A stretch of DNA of 6,910 bases, taken from NCBI GenBank assembly GCA_016286935.1, contig JAEEUO010000061.1, forward strand, positions 1-6,910, in the 5' to 3' direction. The position numbers and the translations under genes are program-made. This document shows positions 1 through 6,796 of this stretch, piece after piece. Position 1 is the first letter of the stretch. Each line of letters begins with the position of its first letter. The DNA comes from Bacillota bacterium (GTDB lineage: Bacteria > Bacillota > Clostridia > Peptostreptococcales > Anaerovoracaceae). The notes under the pieces were generated by a model that made no database searches, had not been told where the DNA came from, and was given only the letters and a program-made list of their open reading frames with translations.

Positions 1-107
1 AGAGCCGTCTTCTTCCCCTCCCGCACGGTGTCGAGCGCGAGGTTGATGGAGAACTCCGATTTTCCGCTTCCGAAATGTCCTACGATGATTGTGATGCGTT
101 TTTCCAT
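1..107 (-). CDS. P-loop ATPase, N-terminal fragment (runs off left edge)
   Basis: Only the first 35 codons are present. The start is the ATG at 107-105, preceded by a GGAAAGG ribosome site (about 116-122) that overlaps the region just before the IclR stop codon; the gap to that stop is 16 bases. The peptide begins MEKRITIIVGHFGSGKSEFS. This is a hydrophobic beta strand running straight into a Walker A loop, G10-H-F-G-S-G-K16-S17, as in P-loop NTPases whose nucleotide site is at the extreme N-terminus. It lacks the extra 'signature' lysine of the deviant Walker A loop (KGGxGK) of ParA/MinD, so a classical partitioning ATPase is less likely. From memory, similar short ATP-binding proteins with a G-x-(F/Y)-G-S-G-K start occur in Bacillota, some annotated as CobQ/MinD-like; this is recollection, not a search. 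Its place at the end of the fhs-folD-iclR operon suggests a metabolic or regulatory role. The substrate is unknown. Confidence 0.75.
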   Translation of the reverse strand, partial: MEKRITIIVGHFGSGKSEFSINLALDTVREGKKTA

Positions 108-123
108 TGCGGTCGCCTTTCCG

Positions 124-903
124 TTACGAATTCCGCCCGATCTGGCGTGAGATCGCGTTCGCGGTATCGATCACGAGCGCCGACAGCTTTTCATCCGTCG
201 TTCCCGGATCGTAGCGGTACTCCGGGATCGAGAGGCTGACGGCGCCGATCGGATAGCCGTGAAAGTCGAACACGGGAGCCGCGAAACAGATCAGTCCGTC
301 GACGAATTCCTTGTCGTCCCGGCAGTATCCGTTTTCGCGGATGACGGCGATCTGGGCGCGCAGTTCCTCCTTCGAGGAGACGGTCGTCTCGGTGTACTTC
401 CGGAAGCGCATCGAGGAGAGGACTTTCGCGAGCTCGTCTTCGGGGAGATACGCGAGAACGGACTTCCCCATTCCGGTGCAGTAGAGCGGAACGGTCGTGC
501 CGATGTCGAGGCCGGCGCGGATCGTTTCCTTCGACTCGCACTTGACGAGATACACGATCGAGTTTCCGGTCCGGAGGCCGAAGTTCGCCGTCTCGCCCGA
601 TCTCTCGGAGAGCGCGTCGACGTACGGCCTCACGACTTCCCCGTAACCGGTCGCCTTCGCGACGCGGTTTCCCATCGCGAACAGCTTCAAACTGTTCGAG
701 TAGCGCTTCGTCTCACGGTTTTGGATGACGTAGCCGGCTTCCTTCATCGTGCCGAGAAGCCGGTACGCCGTTCCCTTGTCCATCGTAAGGTGATCGGATA
801 CCTCGGCGAGCGACAGTTCGCCGCAGCGGTCGAGTTCCTCCAGGATACTGAACGCTTTCCGAAGGGACTTGACGCTGTTCGTTCTGGGTTCCTTCGTATC
901 CAT
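124..903 (-). CDS. IclR-family transcriptional regulator
   Basis: A 259-residue protein, the usual length for IclR regulators. Residues about 10-70 form the winged helix-turn-helix, with a recognition-helix region DKGTAYRLLGTMKEAGYV (42-59). Residues about 80-255 form the ligand-binding domain. It shows the family signatures YCTGMGKSVLAYLP (141-154) and, near 199-227, the E-x-x-x-G-x-x-x-x-AAPVFD-x-x-G-x-x-x-G-A-x-S segment. The ATG at 903-901 lies only 6 bases after the folD stop codon, and I see no good Shine-Dalgarno before it (only a CGGA), so translation is probably coupled to folD. The protein should act as a dimer or tetramer on a palindromic operator and respond to a small organic acid or related metabolite. 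The ligand cannot be read from sequence. A natural but unproven target is the promoter and leader of its own operon at 3500-3581. The family is secure; the effector and the sign of regulation are unknown. Confidence 0.95.
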   Translation of the reverse strand: MDTKEPRTNSVKSLRKAFSILEELDRCGELSLAEVSDHLTMDKGTAYRLLGTMKEAGYVIQNRETKRYSNSLKLFAMGNRVAKATGYGEVVRPYVDALSERSGETANFGLRTGNSIVYLVKCESKETIRAGLDIGTTVPLYCTGMGKSVLAYLPEDELAKVLSSMRFRKYTETTVSSKEELRAQIAVIRENGYCRDDKEFVDGLICFAAPVFDFHGYPIGAVSLSIPEYRYDPGTTDEKLSALVIDTANAISRQIGRNS

Positions 904-909
904 GATCCG

Positions 910-1758
910 TTACAGGCGTGCGATGCCGTCCACGACGTGGCGCAGGAGAATCATCGAAGTCACCGTTCCGACGCCGCCCGGTACGGGGGTGATCGCGGAA
1001 ACGATCGGCTCCGCCTTGTCGAAATCGGCGTCGCCGCAGATGCCGTCGCCTTCGGGCTTCGCGTTGATGCCGACGTCGATCACGGTGTTCTTCTCCGAGA
1101 AGTATTCCGGTCCGAAGAAACGGGCGCGGCCGATGCCGGTGACGACGATGTCGGCGTTGCGCGTGACGGACGGGAGATCCTTCGTACGGCTGTGGCAGAC
1201 CGTGACGGTGGAGTGTTCGTGGAGGAAGAGCATCGAGAGCGGACGGCCGAGGACCATCGAGCGGTTGACGATGACGACGTTCTTGCCCTTCAGGTCGTAT
1301 CCGTAGTGTTTCAGGATCGCGATGCAGGCTTCGGGCGTGCACGGAGCGTTGCCGCTCATATCGTCGAAGAAGAGCTTCGATACGGTCTTCGGGTTCATGC
1401 AGTCGATGTCCTTTTCGGGCGCGATCGCGTCGGCCGCGGCGGAGGCGTCGATCTGTTTCGGAAGCGGACGGAACGCCAGGATGCCGTGAACGAGCGGATC
1501 GTCGTTCAGGGACTTCATCGCGGCGAGGTACTCTTCCTGAGTGCAGTCCTCGGGAAGCGCGACGACCTGGGATTCCATGCCGATCGCGTCGCAGTTCTTC
1601 AGGACGCGCGTCTCGTAGGAGAGATCGTCCGGGCGGGCGCCGACGCGAAGGATGGCGACCTTCGCGACGATGCCCTTTTCCTTGTATTCGGCGATCTTCG
1701 CGATCAGGTCTTCCTTGATCGCGTCGGCCACCGGTTTGCCTTTGAGAATTTCAGCCAT
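910..1758 (-). CDS. folD: Methylene-tetrahydrofolate dehydrogenase / methenyl-tetrahydrofolate cyclohydrolase
   Basis: A 282-residue cytosolic FolD, standard length. It oxidises 5,10-methylene-THF with NAD(P)+ and, in the usual enzyme, hydrolyses methenyl-THF to 10-formyl-THF. The N-terminal catalytic domain (about 1-140) holds Y48, the HGILAFRPLPK segment (91-101) and the EKDID aspartates (115-119). The Rossmann domain holds NRSMVLGRP (165-173), CHSRT (188-192, equivalent to the NADP-binding HSKT loop) and ITPVPGGVG (256-264). Aligned from memory with E. coli FolD, the catalytic lysine four residues after the tyrosine is V52 here; a lysine occurs two residues later (K54), where E. coli also has one. 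The conserved Gln of VQLPLP is F96. I recall Clostridia homologues with the same DDLSYE and FRPLPK features, so this looks like a natural subfamily rather than decay; its cyclohydrolase activity is uncertain. The ATG at 1758-1756 follows a GGAGGAAC ribosome site, 15 bases after the fhs stop. Confidence 0.95.
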   Translation of the reverse strand: MAEILKGKPVADAIKEDLIAKIAEYKEKGIVAKVAILRVGARPDDLSYETRVLKNCDAIGMESQVVALPEDCTQEEYLAAMKSLNDDPLVHGILAFRPLPKQIDASAAADAIAPEKDIDCMNPKTVSKLFFDDMSGNAPCTPEACIAILKHYGYDLKGKNVVIVNRSMVLGRPLSMLFLHEHSTVTVCHSRTKDLPSVTRNADIVVTGIGRARFFGPEYFSEKNTVIDVGINAKPEGDGICGDADFDKAEPIVSAITPVPGGVGTVTSMILLRHVVDGIARL

Positions 1759-1773
1759 TGTCGTTCCTCCGGT

Positions 1774-3453
1774 TTAGAAGAGGCCGCTGATCTTGCCCGT
1801 CGCGTCGACGTCGATCTTTTCGGCGGCAGGGACCTTCGGGAGACCCGGCATGGTCATGATGTCGCCGGTCAGAGCGACGATGAAGCCGGCGCCCGCGGAG
1901 ACCTTGAGGTTGCGGACGGTGACGGTGAAGCCCTTCGGCGCGCCGAGGAGCGTCGGGTCGTCGGAGAAGCTGTACTGGGTCTTCGCCATGCAGATCGGGA
2001 GGTTGCCGAAGCCGAGATCCTCGAGCTGTTTGAGCTGTTTCTTCGCGTTGTCGGTGAGCTGGACGCCGTCGGCATGGTAGATCTTCGTGCAGATCGTCTC
2101 GAGTTTTTCCATGATCGACGCGTCGGCGTCATAGCTGTAGCGGAAGTCGTTCGGTTCTTCGCAGAGGCGGACGACTTCGTTGGCGAGCGCCTTGCCGCCT
2201 TCGCCGCCCTTCGCCCAGACTTCGGACAGAGCGACGTTGACGCCGAGTTCCTTGCACTGCTTTTCGACTTCGTCGAGTTCGGCCTTCGTGTCGGTCGGGA
2301 ACGCGTTGATCGCGACGACGCACGGGAGTCCGTAGACGTTCTTGATGTTCGAAACGTGCTGGAGGAGGTTCGGGAGGCCCTTCTTCAGAGCGTCGAGGTT
2401 TTCGTTGTTGAGTTCCGGCTTCGGAACGCCACCGTGGTACTTCAGGGCACGGACGGTCGCGACGATGACGACGGCCGAGGGCTTGAAGCCCGCCATGCGG
2501 CACTTGATGTCGAGGAACTTCTCCGCGCCGAGGTCGGCGGCGAAGCCCGCTTCGGTCACGACGTAGTCGCCGAGCTTGAGGGCCATCTTCGTGGCGGTGA
2601 TGGAGTTGCAGCCGTGGGCGATGTTCGCGAACGGGCCGCCGTGGATAAAGGCCGGGGTGTGCTCGAGCGTCTGGACGAGGTTCGGCTTCAGAGCGTCCTT
2701 GAGGAGAGCGGCCATCGCGCCTTCCGCCTTCAGATCGTGGGCGGTGACGGGCTTGCCGGCGTAGGTGTAGCCGACGATGATGCGGCCGAGGCGGGACTTG
2801 AGGTCGGGAATGTCGGAAGCGAGGCAGAGAACGGCCATGACTTCGGAAGCGACGGTGATGTCGAAGCCGTCTTCACGCGGAACGCCCTGGGCTTTTCCGC
2901 CGAGGCCGTCGACGATGTGGCGGAGCTGACGGTCGTTCATGTCGACCGCGCGTCTCCAGGTGATCTGCTTCGGGTCGATGCCGAGCGCGTTGCCCTGCTG
3001 GATGTGGTTGTCGAGCATCGCGGCGAGGAGGTTGTTCGCGGCGCCGATCGCGTGGAAGTCGCCGGTGAAGTGGAGGTTGATGTCCTCCATCGGAACGACC
3101 TGGGCATAACCGCCGCCGGCAGCGCCGCCCTTGACGCCGAACACGGGTCCGAGGGAGGGTTCACGAAGAGCAACGACGACTTTCTTGCCGATCTTGCGGA
3201 GGCCGTCGGCGAGACCGACAGACGTCGTCGTCTTGCCTTCGCCCGCGGGCGTCGGGGTGATGGCGGTGACAAGGATCAGCTTGCCGTTCTTCTTGTCCTT
3301 CCAATCGTTCAGAAGATTGTAGTCGACCTTCGCTTTGTAGCGGCCGTAGTATTCCAGATGGTCCTCCGGAACGCCGACTTCGCGCGCGACGTCACCGATG
3401 AAATTCGGCTTGTTCTCCTGTGCGATTTCGATGTCAGTCTTGATCGTAGGCAT
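1774..3453 (-). CDS. fhs: Formate-tetrahydrofolate ligase (10-formyl-THF synthetase)
   Basis: A 559-residue cytosolic enzyme, the usual length, joining formate and tetrahydrofolate at the cost of ATP to give 10-formyl-THF. It is reversible, and in some fermenters it runs backwards to make ATP. The nucleotide loop [11 protein letters not shown] is at 66-76. The highly conserved [18 protein letters not shown] block is at 98-115, followed by the [20 protein letters not shown] region (117-136). The protein ends with the family's [24 protein letters not shown] tail, so it is complete. The start ATG (3453-3451) has a GGAGG site about 10 bases upstream. It is the first gene of an operon with folD (15-base gap), the IclR regulator and the P-loop ATPase. 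It has its own promoter (3553-3581), with a cre-like operator over the start of transcription. Nothing is missing, and I am sure of the identity. Confidence 0.99.
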   Translation of the reverse strand: MPTIKTDIEIAQENKPNFIGDVAREVGVPEDHLEYYGRYKAKVDYNLLNDWKDKKNGKLILVTAITPTPAGEGKTTTSVGLADGLRKIGKKVVVALREPSLGPVFGVKGGAAGGGYAQVVPMEDINLHFTGDFHAIGAANNLLAAMLDNHIQQGNALGIDPKQITWRRAVDMNDRQLRHIVDGLGGKAQGVPREDGFDITVASEVMAVLCLASDIPDLKSRLGRIIVGYTYAGKPVTAHDLKAEGAMAALLKDALKPNLVQTLEHTPAFIHGGPFANIAHGCNSITATKMALKLGDYVVTEAGFAADLGAEKFLDIKCRMAGFKPSAVVIVATVRALKYHGGVPKPELNNENLDALKKGLPNLLQHVSNIKNVYGLPCVVAINAFPTDTKAELDEVEKQCKELGVNVALSEVWAKGGEGGKALANEVVRLCEEPNDFRYSYDADASIMEKLETICTKIYHADGVQLTDNAKKQLKQLEDLGFGNLPICMAKTQYSFSDDPTLLGAPKGFTVTVRNLKVSAGAGFIVALTGDIMTMPGLPKVPAAEKIDVDATGKISGLF

Positions 3454-3509
3454 GGGTGTGTTTCCTCCGTTTTAAATAATAATGCTTTTAGAATACAAAT
3501 CGTTGATCG

Positions 3510-3529
3510 TTTCGCATCGTGAAATGCGA
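3510..3529. promoter_or_regulatory. Inverted repeat in the fhs leader (possible operator or RNA hairpin)
   Basis: The arms TCGCAT (3512-3517) and ATGCGA (3524-3529) are exact reverse complements around a 6-base spacer. Overlapping them is an imperfect 15-base palindrome, TTTCGCATCGTGAAA on the plus strand (3510-3524). It lies about 20-35 bases downstream of the predicted start of transcription and about 57 bases upstream of the fhs start codon. It could be an operator, with the IclR protein of this operon as one candidate, or a short RNA hairpin in the leader. It has no U-tract, so it is not a terminator. Assignment to IclR is speculation from proximity. Confidence 0.4.
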
Positions 3530-3539
3530 GTTCACATTT

Positions 3540-3553
3540 TGAAACCGTTTTCA
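3540..3553. promoter_or_regulatory. cre-like operator (CcpA/LacI-family site) at the fhs promoter
   Basis: The minus strand reads TGAAAACGGTTTCA. This fits the Bacillus cre consensus TGWAANCGNTNWCA at every position, including the central CG and the outer TGAAA/TTTCA arms. It starts on the last base of the predicted -10 box and covers the expected start of transcription (about 3546). In the CcpA literature a cre at this position usually blocks initiation, so repression under a preferred carbon source is the simplest reading. Another LacI/GalR-family protein could use the same site, since central-CG palindromes are shared by that family. No CcpA gene is in the window. Confidence 0.65.
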
Positions 3554-3581
3554 TTGTATAAGATTGTGAAAATAAATGCAA
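3553..3581 (-). promoter_or_regulatory. Sigma-A-type promoter for the fhs-folD-iclR operon
   Basis: On the minus strand, TTGCAT (3581-3576) and TACAAT (3558-3553) are separated by exactly 17 bases. The -10 box matches the TATAAT consensus in five of six positions and the -35 box in three of six. The block is distinctly AT-rich compared with the surrounding genes. It lies between the terminator of the upstream operon and the fhs gene, and predicts a leader of about 90 nt. I see no other convincing promoter in the gap. Confidence 0.65.
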
Positions 3582-3591
3582 GCAGTACCGC

Positions 3592-3622
3592 AAAAAAAGT
3601 CCCGCAAATCGCGGGACTTTTT
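3592..3622 (-). terminator. Rho-independent terminator after the permease gene
   Basis: A 12-base-pair stem (3594-3605 with 3611-3622) has the GC core GTCCCGC/GCGGGAC and a 5-base loop. On the minus strand it is followed by a run of seven T (3598-3592). It begins 26 bases after the permease stop codon and just before the fhs promoter, so it separates the two operons. Because A and T runs flank both sides, it could also work on the plus strand, but no plus-strand gene is present. Confidence 0.93.
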
Positions 3623-3648
3623 GACTGTTTTTTGAGGGACGGTGCGCA

Positions 3649-5046
3649 TCAGTCGCGCGCGCCGGAGCGGCCGGCCGTGAAGTAGAACGCGACGCCGATC
3701 AGCGCCCAGACGACGAGGACGATCCAGCTTTCCTTTCCCATCGCGCCCGGGGACCCCGGGATGATGAGGAGAAGAAGGATCGCGAGCGAGCAGATCGCGC
3801 CGCCGACCGGGATCCAGGACGCCATCGACGCCTTTCCGCTCTTCGCCTTCTCCTCCTTCAATACCTTCCACGTTCCGAGGCACGTATACAGATACGCGAT
3901 CGCCGTCGAGCAGGAACACATGTCGACGACCCAGCCGATCGCCGTGCGGCCGAAGAACGGCGCAATCAGCGAGATGATCATCACGATGACGATCGCGGCG
4001 GACGGCGTCTGGTGTTTCGGATGGATCCTTCCGAAGACGGGCGGCAGGATCTTCGTGCGGCTCATCGAGAGGGGGAGCCGCGTCGAAGCGAGGTAGAAGC
4101 CGTTCATGCCGGTGAAGGTGCCCATGCAGATCGCGACGGCGAGGAAGATGACGCCCGCTCTTCCGATCGAGTTTTCCATCGCTTCGCCGGTCGCCCAGGT
4201 ATAGCGCGCGGAGACCATCGCCTCCCACGGCCAGACCATGCCCGTGCAGAGCGTCACGATCAGGTAGATCACGCCGCCGATCACGATCGACGCGGCGACG
4301 AGCAGGAACGTCTTCTTCGAGCTGAACTTGAACTCCTCCGCGGCGTGCGGGATCGTGTCGAATCCGACGTACAGCCACGGCGCGAGCGCGACCATCGAGC
4401 CGATCGCCTTCATCGGCGAGACGCCGTCCGGGAAGCCGGGCGACAGGTTCGCCGCGGACGCGTGCGGCGAGAGTATCGTGCCGACGAGGATGAGGACGAC
4501 CGAGCAGATCATCAGGCCGACCATGCCGAGCTGGAGATTGCCCGCGACCTCACCTCCGCGGTAGTTGAACACGCCGAAGACGATGATGAAGAAGAGCGAG
4601 AGGATGATCTGGGGAACGTAGACGTCCCAGCCGGCGACGGTGAACAGATAACCCTTCGTGAAAAACACGGGCGCGAGATGCTGGGCGAGGACGCCGAGCG
4701 CCGTCGCGTTCATCGAGATCAGGCTGATGAAGCAGAGCGACAGCATCCAGCCGCAGATGTAGCCGGAGCGTTTGCCGAAGATGTTGTAGGCGAACGTGAA
4801 CTGGCCGCCGGCTTCGGGGAACTTTTCGACGAGGAAGCCGATGTTCTTGCCGACGAGGAGCATCGCGAGCGCGCCGATCAGGAGGCCGAGGAACACGCCC
4901 ATCGGGCCGGATTTTTCGAGGAAATCGGGCGGAAGGATAAAGCAGCCGAATCCGATGATCGAGCCGAGCGCGATGGCCCAGACGTTCATCGAATTGAACG
5001 ATTTCTTCAGGTTCTCATTGGGTGCGGGGGTACGGGGTTCTTCCAT
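3649..5046 (-). CDS. APC-superfamily amino-acid permease
   Basis: A 465-residue inner-membrane transporter with about 12 hydrophobic segments, typical of the amino acid-polyamine-organocation superfamily. The first membrane segment (about 21-40) contains the broken-helix motif GSIIGFG that binds the substrate backbone in this fold. FPEAGGQFTFAYNIFG (76-91) is the conserved segment after TM2. The sixth segment carries YVGFDTIPHAAEE (226-238), a common APC signature around the second broken helix. STRLPLSMSR-x-x-x-LPPVFGRIHPKHQTP (321-348) is the conserved TM8-TM9 loop. The short N-terminus has no signal peptide. Substrate, and proton symport versus exchange, cannot be told from sequence. The ATG at 5046-5044 has an AAAGGAAA ribosome site. 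It is the last gene of a likely operon with the HAD hydrolase (44-base gap) and is followed by a strong terminator. Confidence 0.93.
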   Translation of the reverse strand: MEEPRTPAPNENLKKSFNSMNVWAIALGSIIGFGCFILPPDFLEKSGPMGVFLGLLIGALAMLLVGKNIGFLVEKFPEAGGQFTFAYNIFGKRSGYICGWMLSLCFISLISMNATALGVLAQHLAPVFFTKGYLFTVAGWDVYVPQIILSLFFIIVFGVFNYRGGEVAGNLQLGMVGLMICSVVLILVGTILSPHASAANLSPGFPDGVSPMKAIGSMVALAPWLYVGFDTIPHAAEEFKFSSKKTFLLVAASIVIGGVIYLIVTLCTGMVWPWEAMVSARYTWATGEAMENSIGRAGVIFLAVAICMGTFTGMNGFYLASTRLPLSMSRTKILPPVFGRIHPKHQTPSAAIVIVMIISLIAPFFGRTAIGWVVDMCSCSTAIAYLYTCLGTWKVLKEEKAKSGKASMASWIPVGGAICSLAILLLLIIPGSPGAMGKESWIVLVVWALIGVAFYFTAGRSGARD

Positions 5047-5090
5047 TGGATTTCCTTTCAGGTCAGGCGGAGCAGGCGGGTATGGAGCGG

Positions 5091-5798
5091 TCAGTCGCGG
5101 ATGCCGGTCACGATGTCGACGACGTCGTACAGGTCCTTGACCTCGACGAAGCGGCCGCCGGTCTTGCCGGAGGGCTTATCGGAGCGGTTGATCAGGAGCG
5201 CGTCCATGCCGACCGCGTTTCCGCCGAGCACGTCGTCGCGGTAGTTGTCGCCGACGTAGACGCACTCTTCGGGTTCCACGCCGAGTTCGTCGCATCCGAG
5301 CAGGAATCCCTTCGGCTGCGGCTTCTCGCTCTCGATCTCGGACGAGACCACAATGCTGTCACAATACGGCGTAATTCCCATTTTGTCAAGCAGTTCCCGC
5401 AGGCTGAGGTCCCAGTTCGAGAAGATGCCGACCTTAACGCCCGCCTTGCGGAGCTGTCCGAGGCATTCGAGCGTTTCGGGATAGACCTTCCAGATCGACC
5501 GCGGCGGGGAGACCTTCAGCATCAGATCCTTGAATTCGTGGACCTCGATCTTGTCGATGTGGAGATACGCGAACATGATCGACGCGTAGTATTCGTAGAA
5601 CGTCGATACGGGCTGGTTCAGGACGCCAGGATAGTTCTTGAAGAAGTGCTGATCGGTGAAGTGGAGCGCCTTTCCGATCTCGACGATGTCCGCGTCCACG
5701 CCGAAGTCGTGGAGGCGGTCGAGGAACGGTTCGTCAAGCGGCGGATAGATCAGCGTCATGCCGACGTCGAACATGGCGGCCTTGTACTTGTTTGCCAT
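5091..5798 (-). CDS. HAD-superfamily hydrolase with altered motif I (DxG)
   Basis: A 235-residue cytosolic protein of the haloacid dehalogenase-like superfamily with a helical subclass-I-type cap (about 20-105). Motif I is FDVGMTL, with nucleophile D11 and T15, but the usual second aspartate (D+2, the general acid/base of HAD phosphatases) is G13. Motif II is FSNWD (S127), motif III lysine is K159 in EKP, and motif IV is VGDNYRDD (D184, D188, D189). Everything else needed for the fold and Mg2+ binding is therefore present. Glycine at this position also occurs in some annotated HAD proteins with 'FDxGGTL' motifs, so this may be a subfamily trait; the activity could be weak phosphatase or something else. 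The ATG at 5798-5796 has a strong AAGGAGGG ribosome site, 21 bases after the phosphoesterase stop. Substrate unknown. Confidence 0.92.
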   Translation of the reverse strand: MANKYKAAMFDVGMTLIYPPLDEPFLDRLHDFGVDADIVEIGKALHFTDQHFFKNYPGVLNQPVSTFYEYYASIMFAYLHIDKIEVHEFKDLMLKVSPPRSIWKVYPETLECLGQLRKAGVKVGIFSNWDLSLRELLDKMGITPYCDSIVVSSEIESEKPQPKGFLLGCDELGVEPEECVYVGDNYRDDVLGGNAVGMDALLINRSDKPSGKTGGRFVEVKDLYDVVDIVTGIRD

Positions 5799-5819
5799 AG
5801 AGTTCCCTCCTTATGACTG

Positions 5820-6770
5820 TCATTCGATTTCAATGATATCCAACGCGTTTTCAACGTGAAAACGCAGCGTTTCGGGTGTTTCGTCCATCGGGCGGAGCAG
5901 CGCGTTGACCTCCCAGGGCTTTGCGTCCGCGGGAAGCGCGGCACGCTTCTCCCGCCACTCGGGCGCCAGAAGTTCCTCCGGTACACGGTACAGGAACTCG
6001 GCCGGGCCGCCGAGGTTCGGGCACGTATAGACCGTGCCGTTCTCCTCCGTGCGGCCGCGGAAGTGGACGTGGCCGCTGATCGCGGCCTTCACGTTCGGCT
6101 CCCGCGCGATCCGGAAGAGGCCCTCGCTGCCGAGGTAGCCGTTGAAATAGCAGAAGATCGCGTAGTTCGGGTGATCCGCGGGGACCTTGTAGGCGGGGTG
6201 GTTGATCATGTGGGTCATCAGAACGACGTCCTTGTCCGGAACGGAGCGGACGAGCGCGAGAAGCTCGTCGTTCCACCGCTTCGTCAGATCCCGGTCGTCG
6301 ATCCCGCCCGTATCCGTCCAGCCGTGGGAACGCCATTCGCGTCCGCCGAACGAATACCGGAGCAGATCCTCATCGGTAAAACGCGTCCGGTCGGCGAGCG
6401 AGAAATCCCACCAGCCGATCCCGGCGACGAGGCACGTCCTCCCGGTCAGGGGAACGATGTCGTTTTGAAGGAAGCCCCTGCGGGAGCGCATCCGCCGGAT
6501 CGCCTCGTCCATCGTCAGGCCCGGTTCCTCGCGGTTCCAGACGTCGTGATTGCCGAGGCAGAACCAGACGGGGATCCCGCCCTTCTCTTCCAGCCGTTCC
6601 TCGAGTTCGGCCATGAACCGGTCGGTCGTGCCGCAGTATCCGGCGACGTCGCCCGCGATCAGAAGCGCGTCGAGTCCGCGCTCTTCCGCGAGATCCGCCA
6701 GGAACTCCGCGATGCGGCTTCCGCAGGGATGCAGATCGATATGAAGATCGGAGATCGCGCCGAGACGCAC
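5820..6770 (-). CDS. Calcineurin-like metallophosphoesterase (GTG start)
   Basis: A 316-residue cytosolic two-metal phosphoesterase. All metal-ligand motifs of the calcineurin-like fold are visible: SDLHID (D8, H10), AGDVAG (D41), LGNHDVW (N74, H75, D76), THMINH (H187) and SGHVHFRG (H234, H236). The C-terminal 60 residues are family-specific and poorly predictable. I chose the GTG at 6770-6768. It stands 9 bases after a strong GGGGAGGG ribosome site, and the SDLHID strand starts only seven residues in, as is normal. The same frame stays open to an ATG near 6908, but that extension would run through the hairpin at 6797-6834 and the end of the upstream gene, so I reject it. It may act on a nucleotide, nucleic acid or other phosphodiester; the sequence does not say which. 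First gene of a likely operon with the HAD hydrolase and permease. Confidence 0.93.
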   Translation of the reverse strand: MRLGAISDLHIDLHPCGSRIAEFLADLAEERGLDALLIAGDVAGYCGTTDRFMAELEERLEEKGGIPVWFCLGNHDVWNREEPGLTMDEAIRRMRSRRGFLQNDIVPLTGRTCLVAGIGWWDFSLADRTRFTDEDLLRYSFGGREWRSHGWTDTGGIDDRDLTKRWNDELLALVRSVPDKDVVLMTHMINHPAYKVPADHPNYAIFCYFNGYLGSEGLFRIAREPNVKAAISGHVHFRGRTEENGTVYTCPNLGGPAEFLYRVPEELLAPEWREKRAALPADAKPWEVNALLRPMDETPETLRFHVENALDIIEIE

Positions 6771-6779
6771 GGATGATGT

Positions 6780-6787
6780 CCCTCCCC
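6780..6787 (-). promoter_or_regulatory. Ribosome binding site deciding the GTG start of the phosphoesterase
   Basis: The minus strand reads GGGGAGGG, ending 9 bases before the GTG at 6770. No in-frame ATG lies between the upstream hairpin and this GTG, so this site fixes the start. Confidence 0.8.
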
Positions 6788-6796
6788 TCACAAAAG

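Noticed and set aside
1..107. A ParA/MinD plasmid-partition or cell-division ATPase
   Set aside because: The Walker A loop GHFGSGKS lacks the signature lysine of the deviant motif, and the neighbours are one-carbon genes with no parB, origin or division genes nearby.
259..3522. A plus-strand open frame of more than 1000 codons opposite iclR, folD and fhs
   Set aside because: The three minus-strand genes are unmistakable. The plus-strand translation is an Arg/Asp/Val-rich shadow that arises because these GC-rich genes avoid codons whose complements are stops. It has no family motifs.
3500..3525. ACGAT occurring three times in the fhs leader (minus strand)
   Set aside because: The copies are only five bases long with uneven spacing and overlap the inverted repeat. 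This is expected by chance and is not a supported operator array.
3454..3548. A tetrahydrofolate riboswitch in the fhs leader
   Set aside because: The leader of about 90 nt is AT-rich, and I do not see the conserved THF-riboswitch core or a matching pseudoknot arrangement. Only a short inverted repeat is present.
5047..5090. A separate promoter for the permease between it and the HAD gene
   Set aside because: The 44-base gap is GC-rich with no recognisable -35/-10 pair. It contains a ribosome site and two imperfect CCGCCTG repeats of no clear meaning.
4012..5244. A plus-strand open frame of about 410 codons opposite the permease
   Set aside because: Same kind of shadow. The translation is low-complexity Asp/Arg/Glu-rich, while the minus strand encodes a clear membrane protein.
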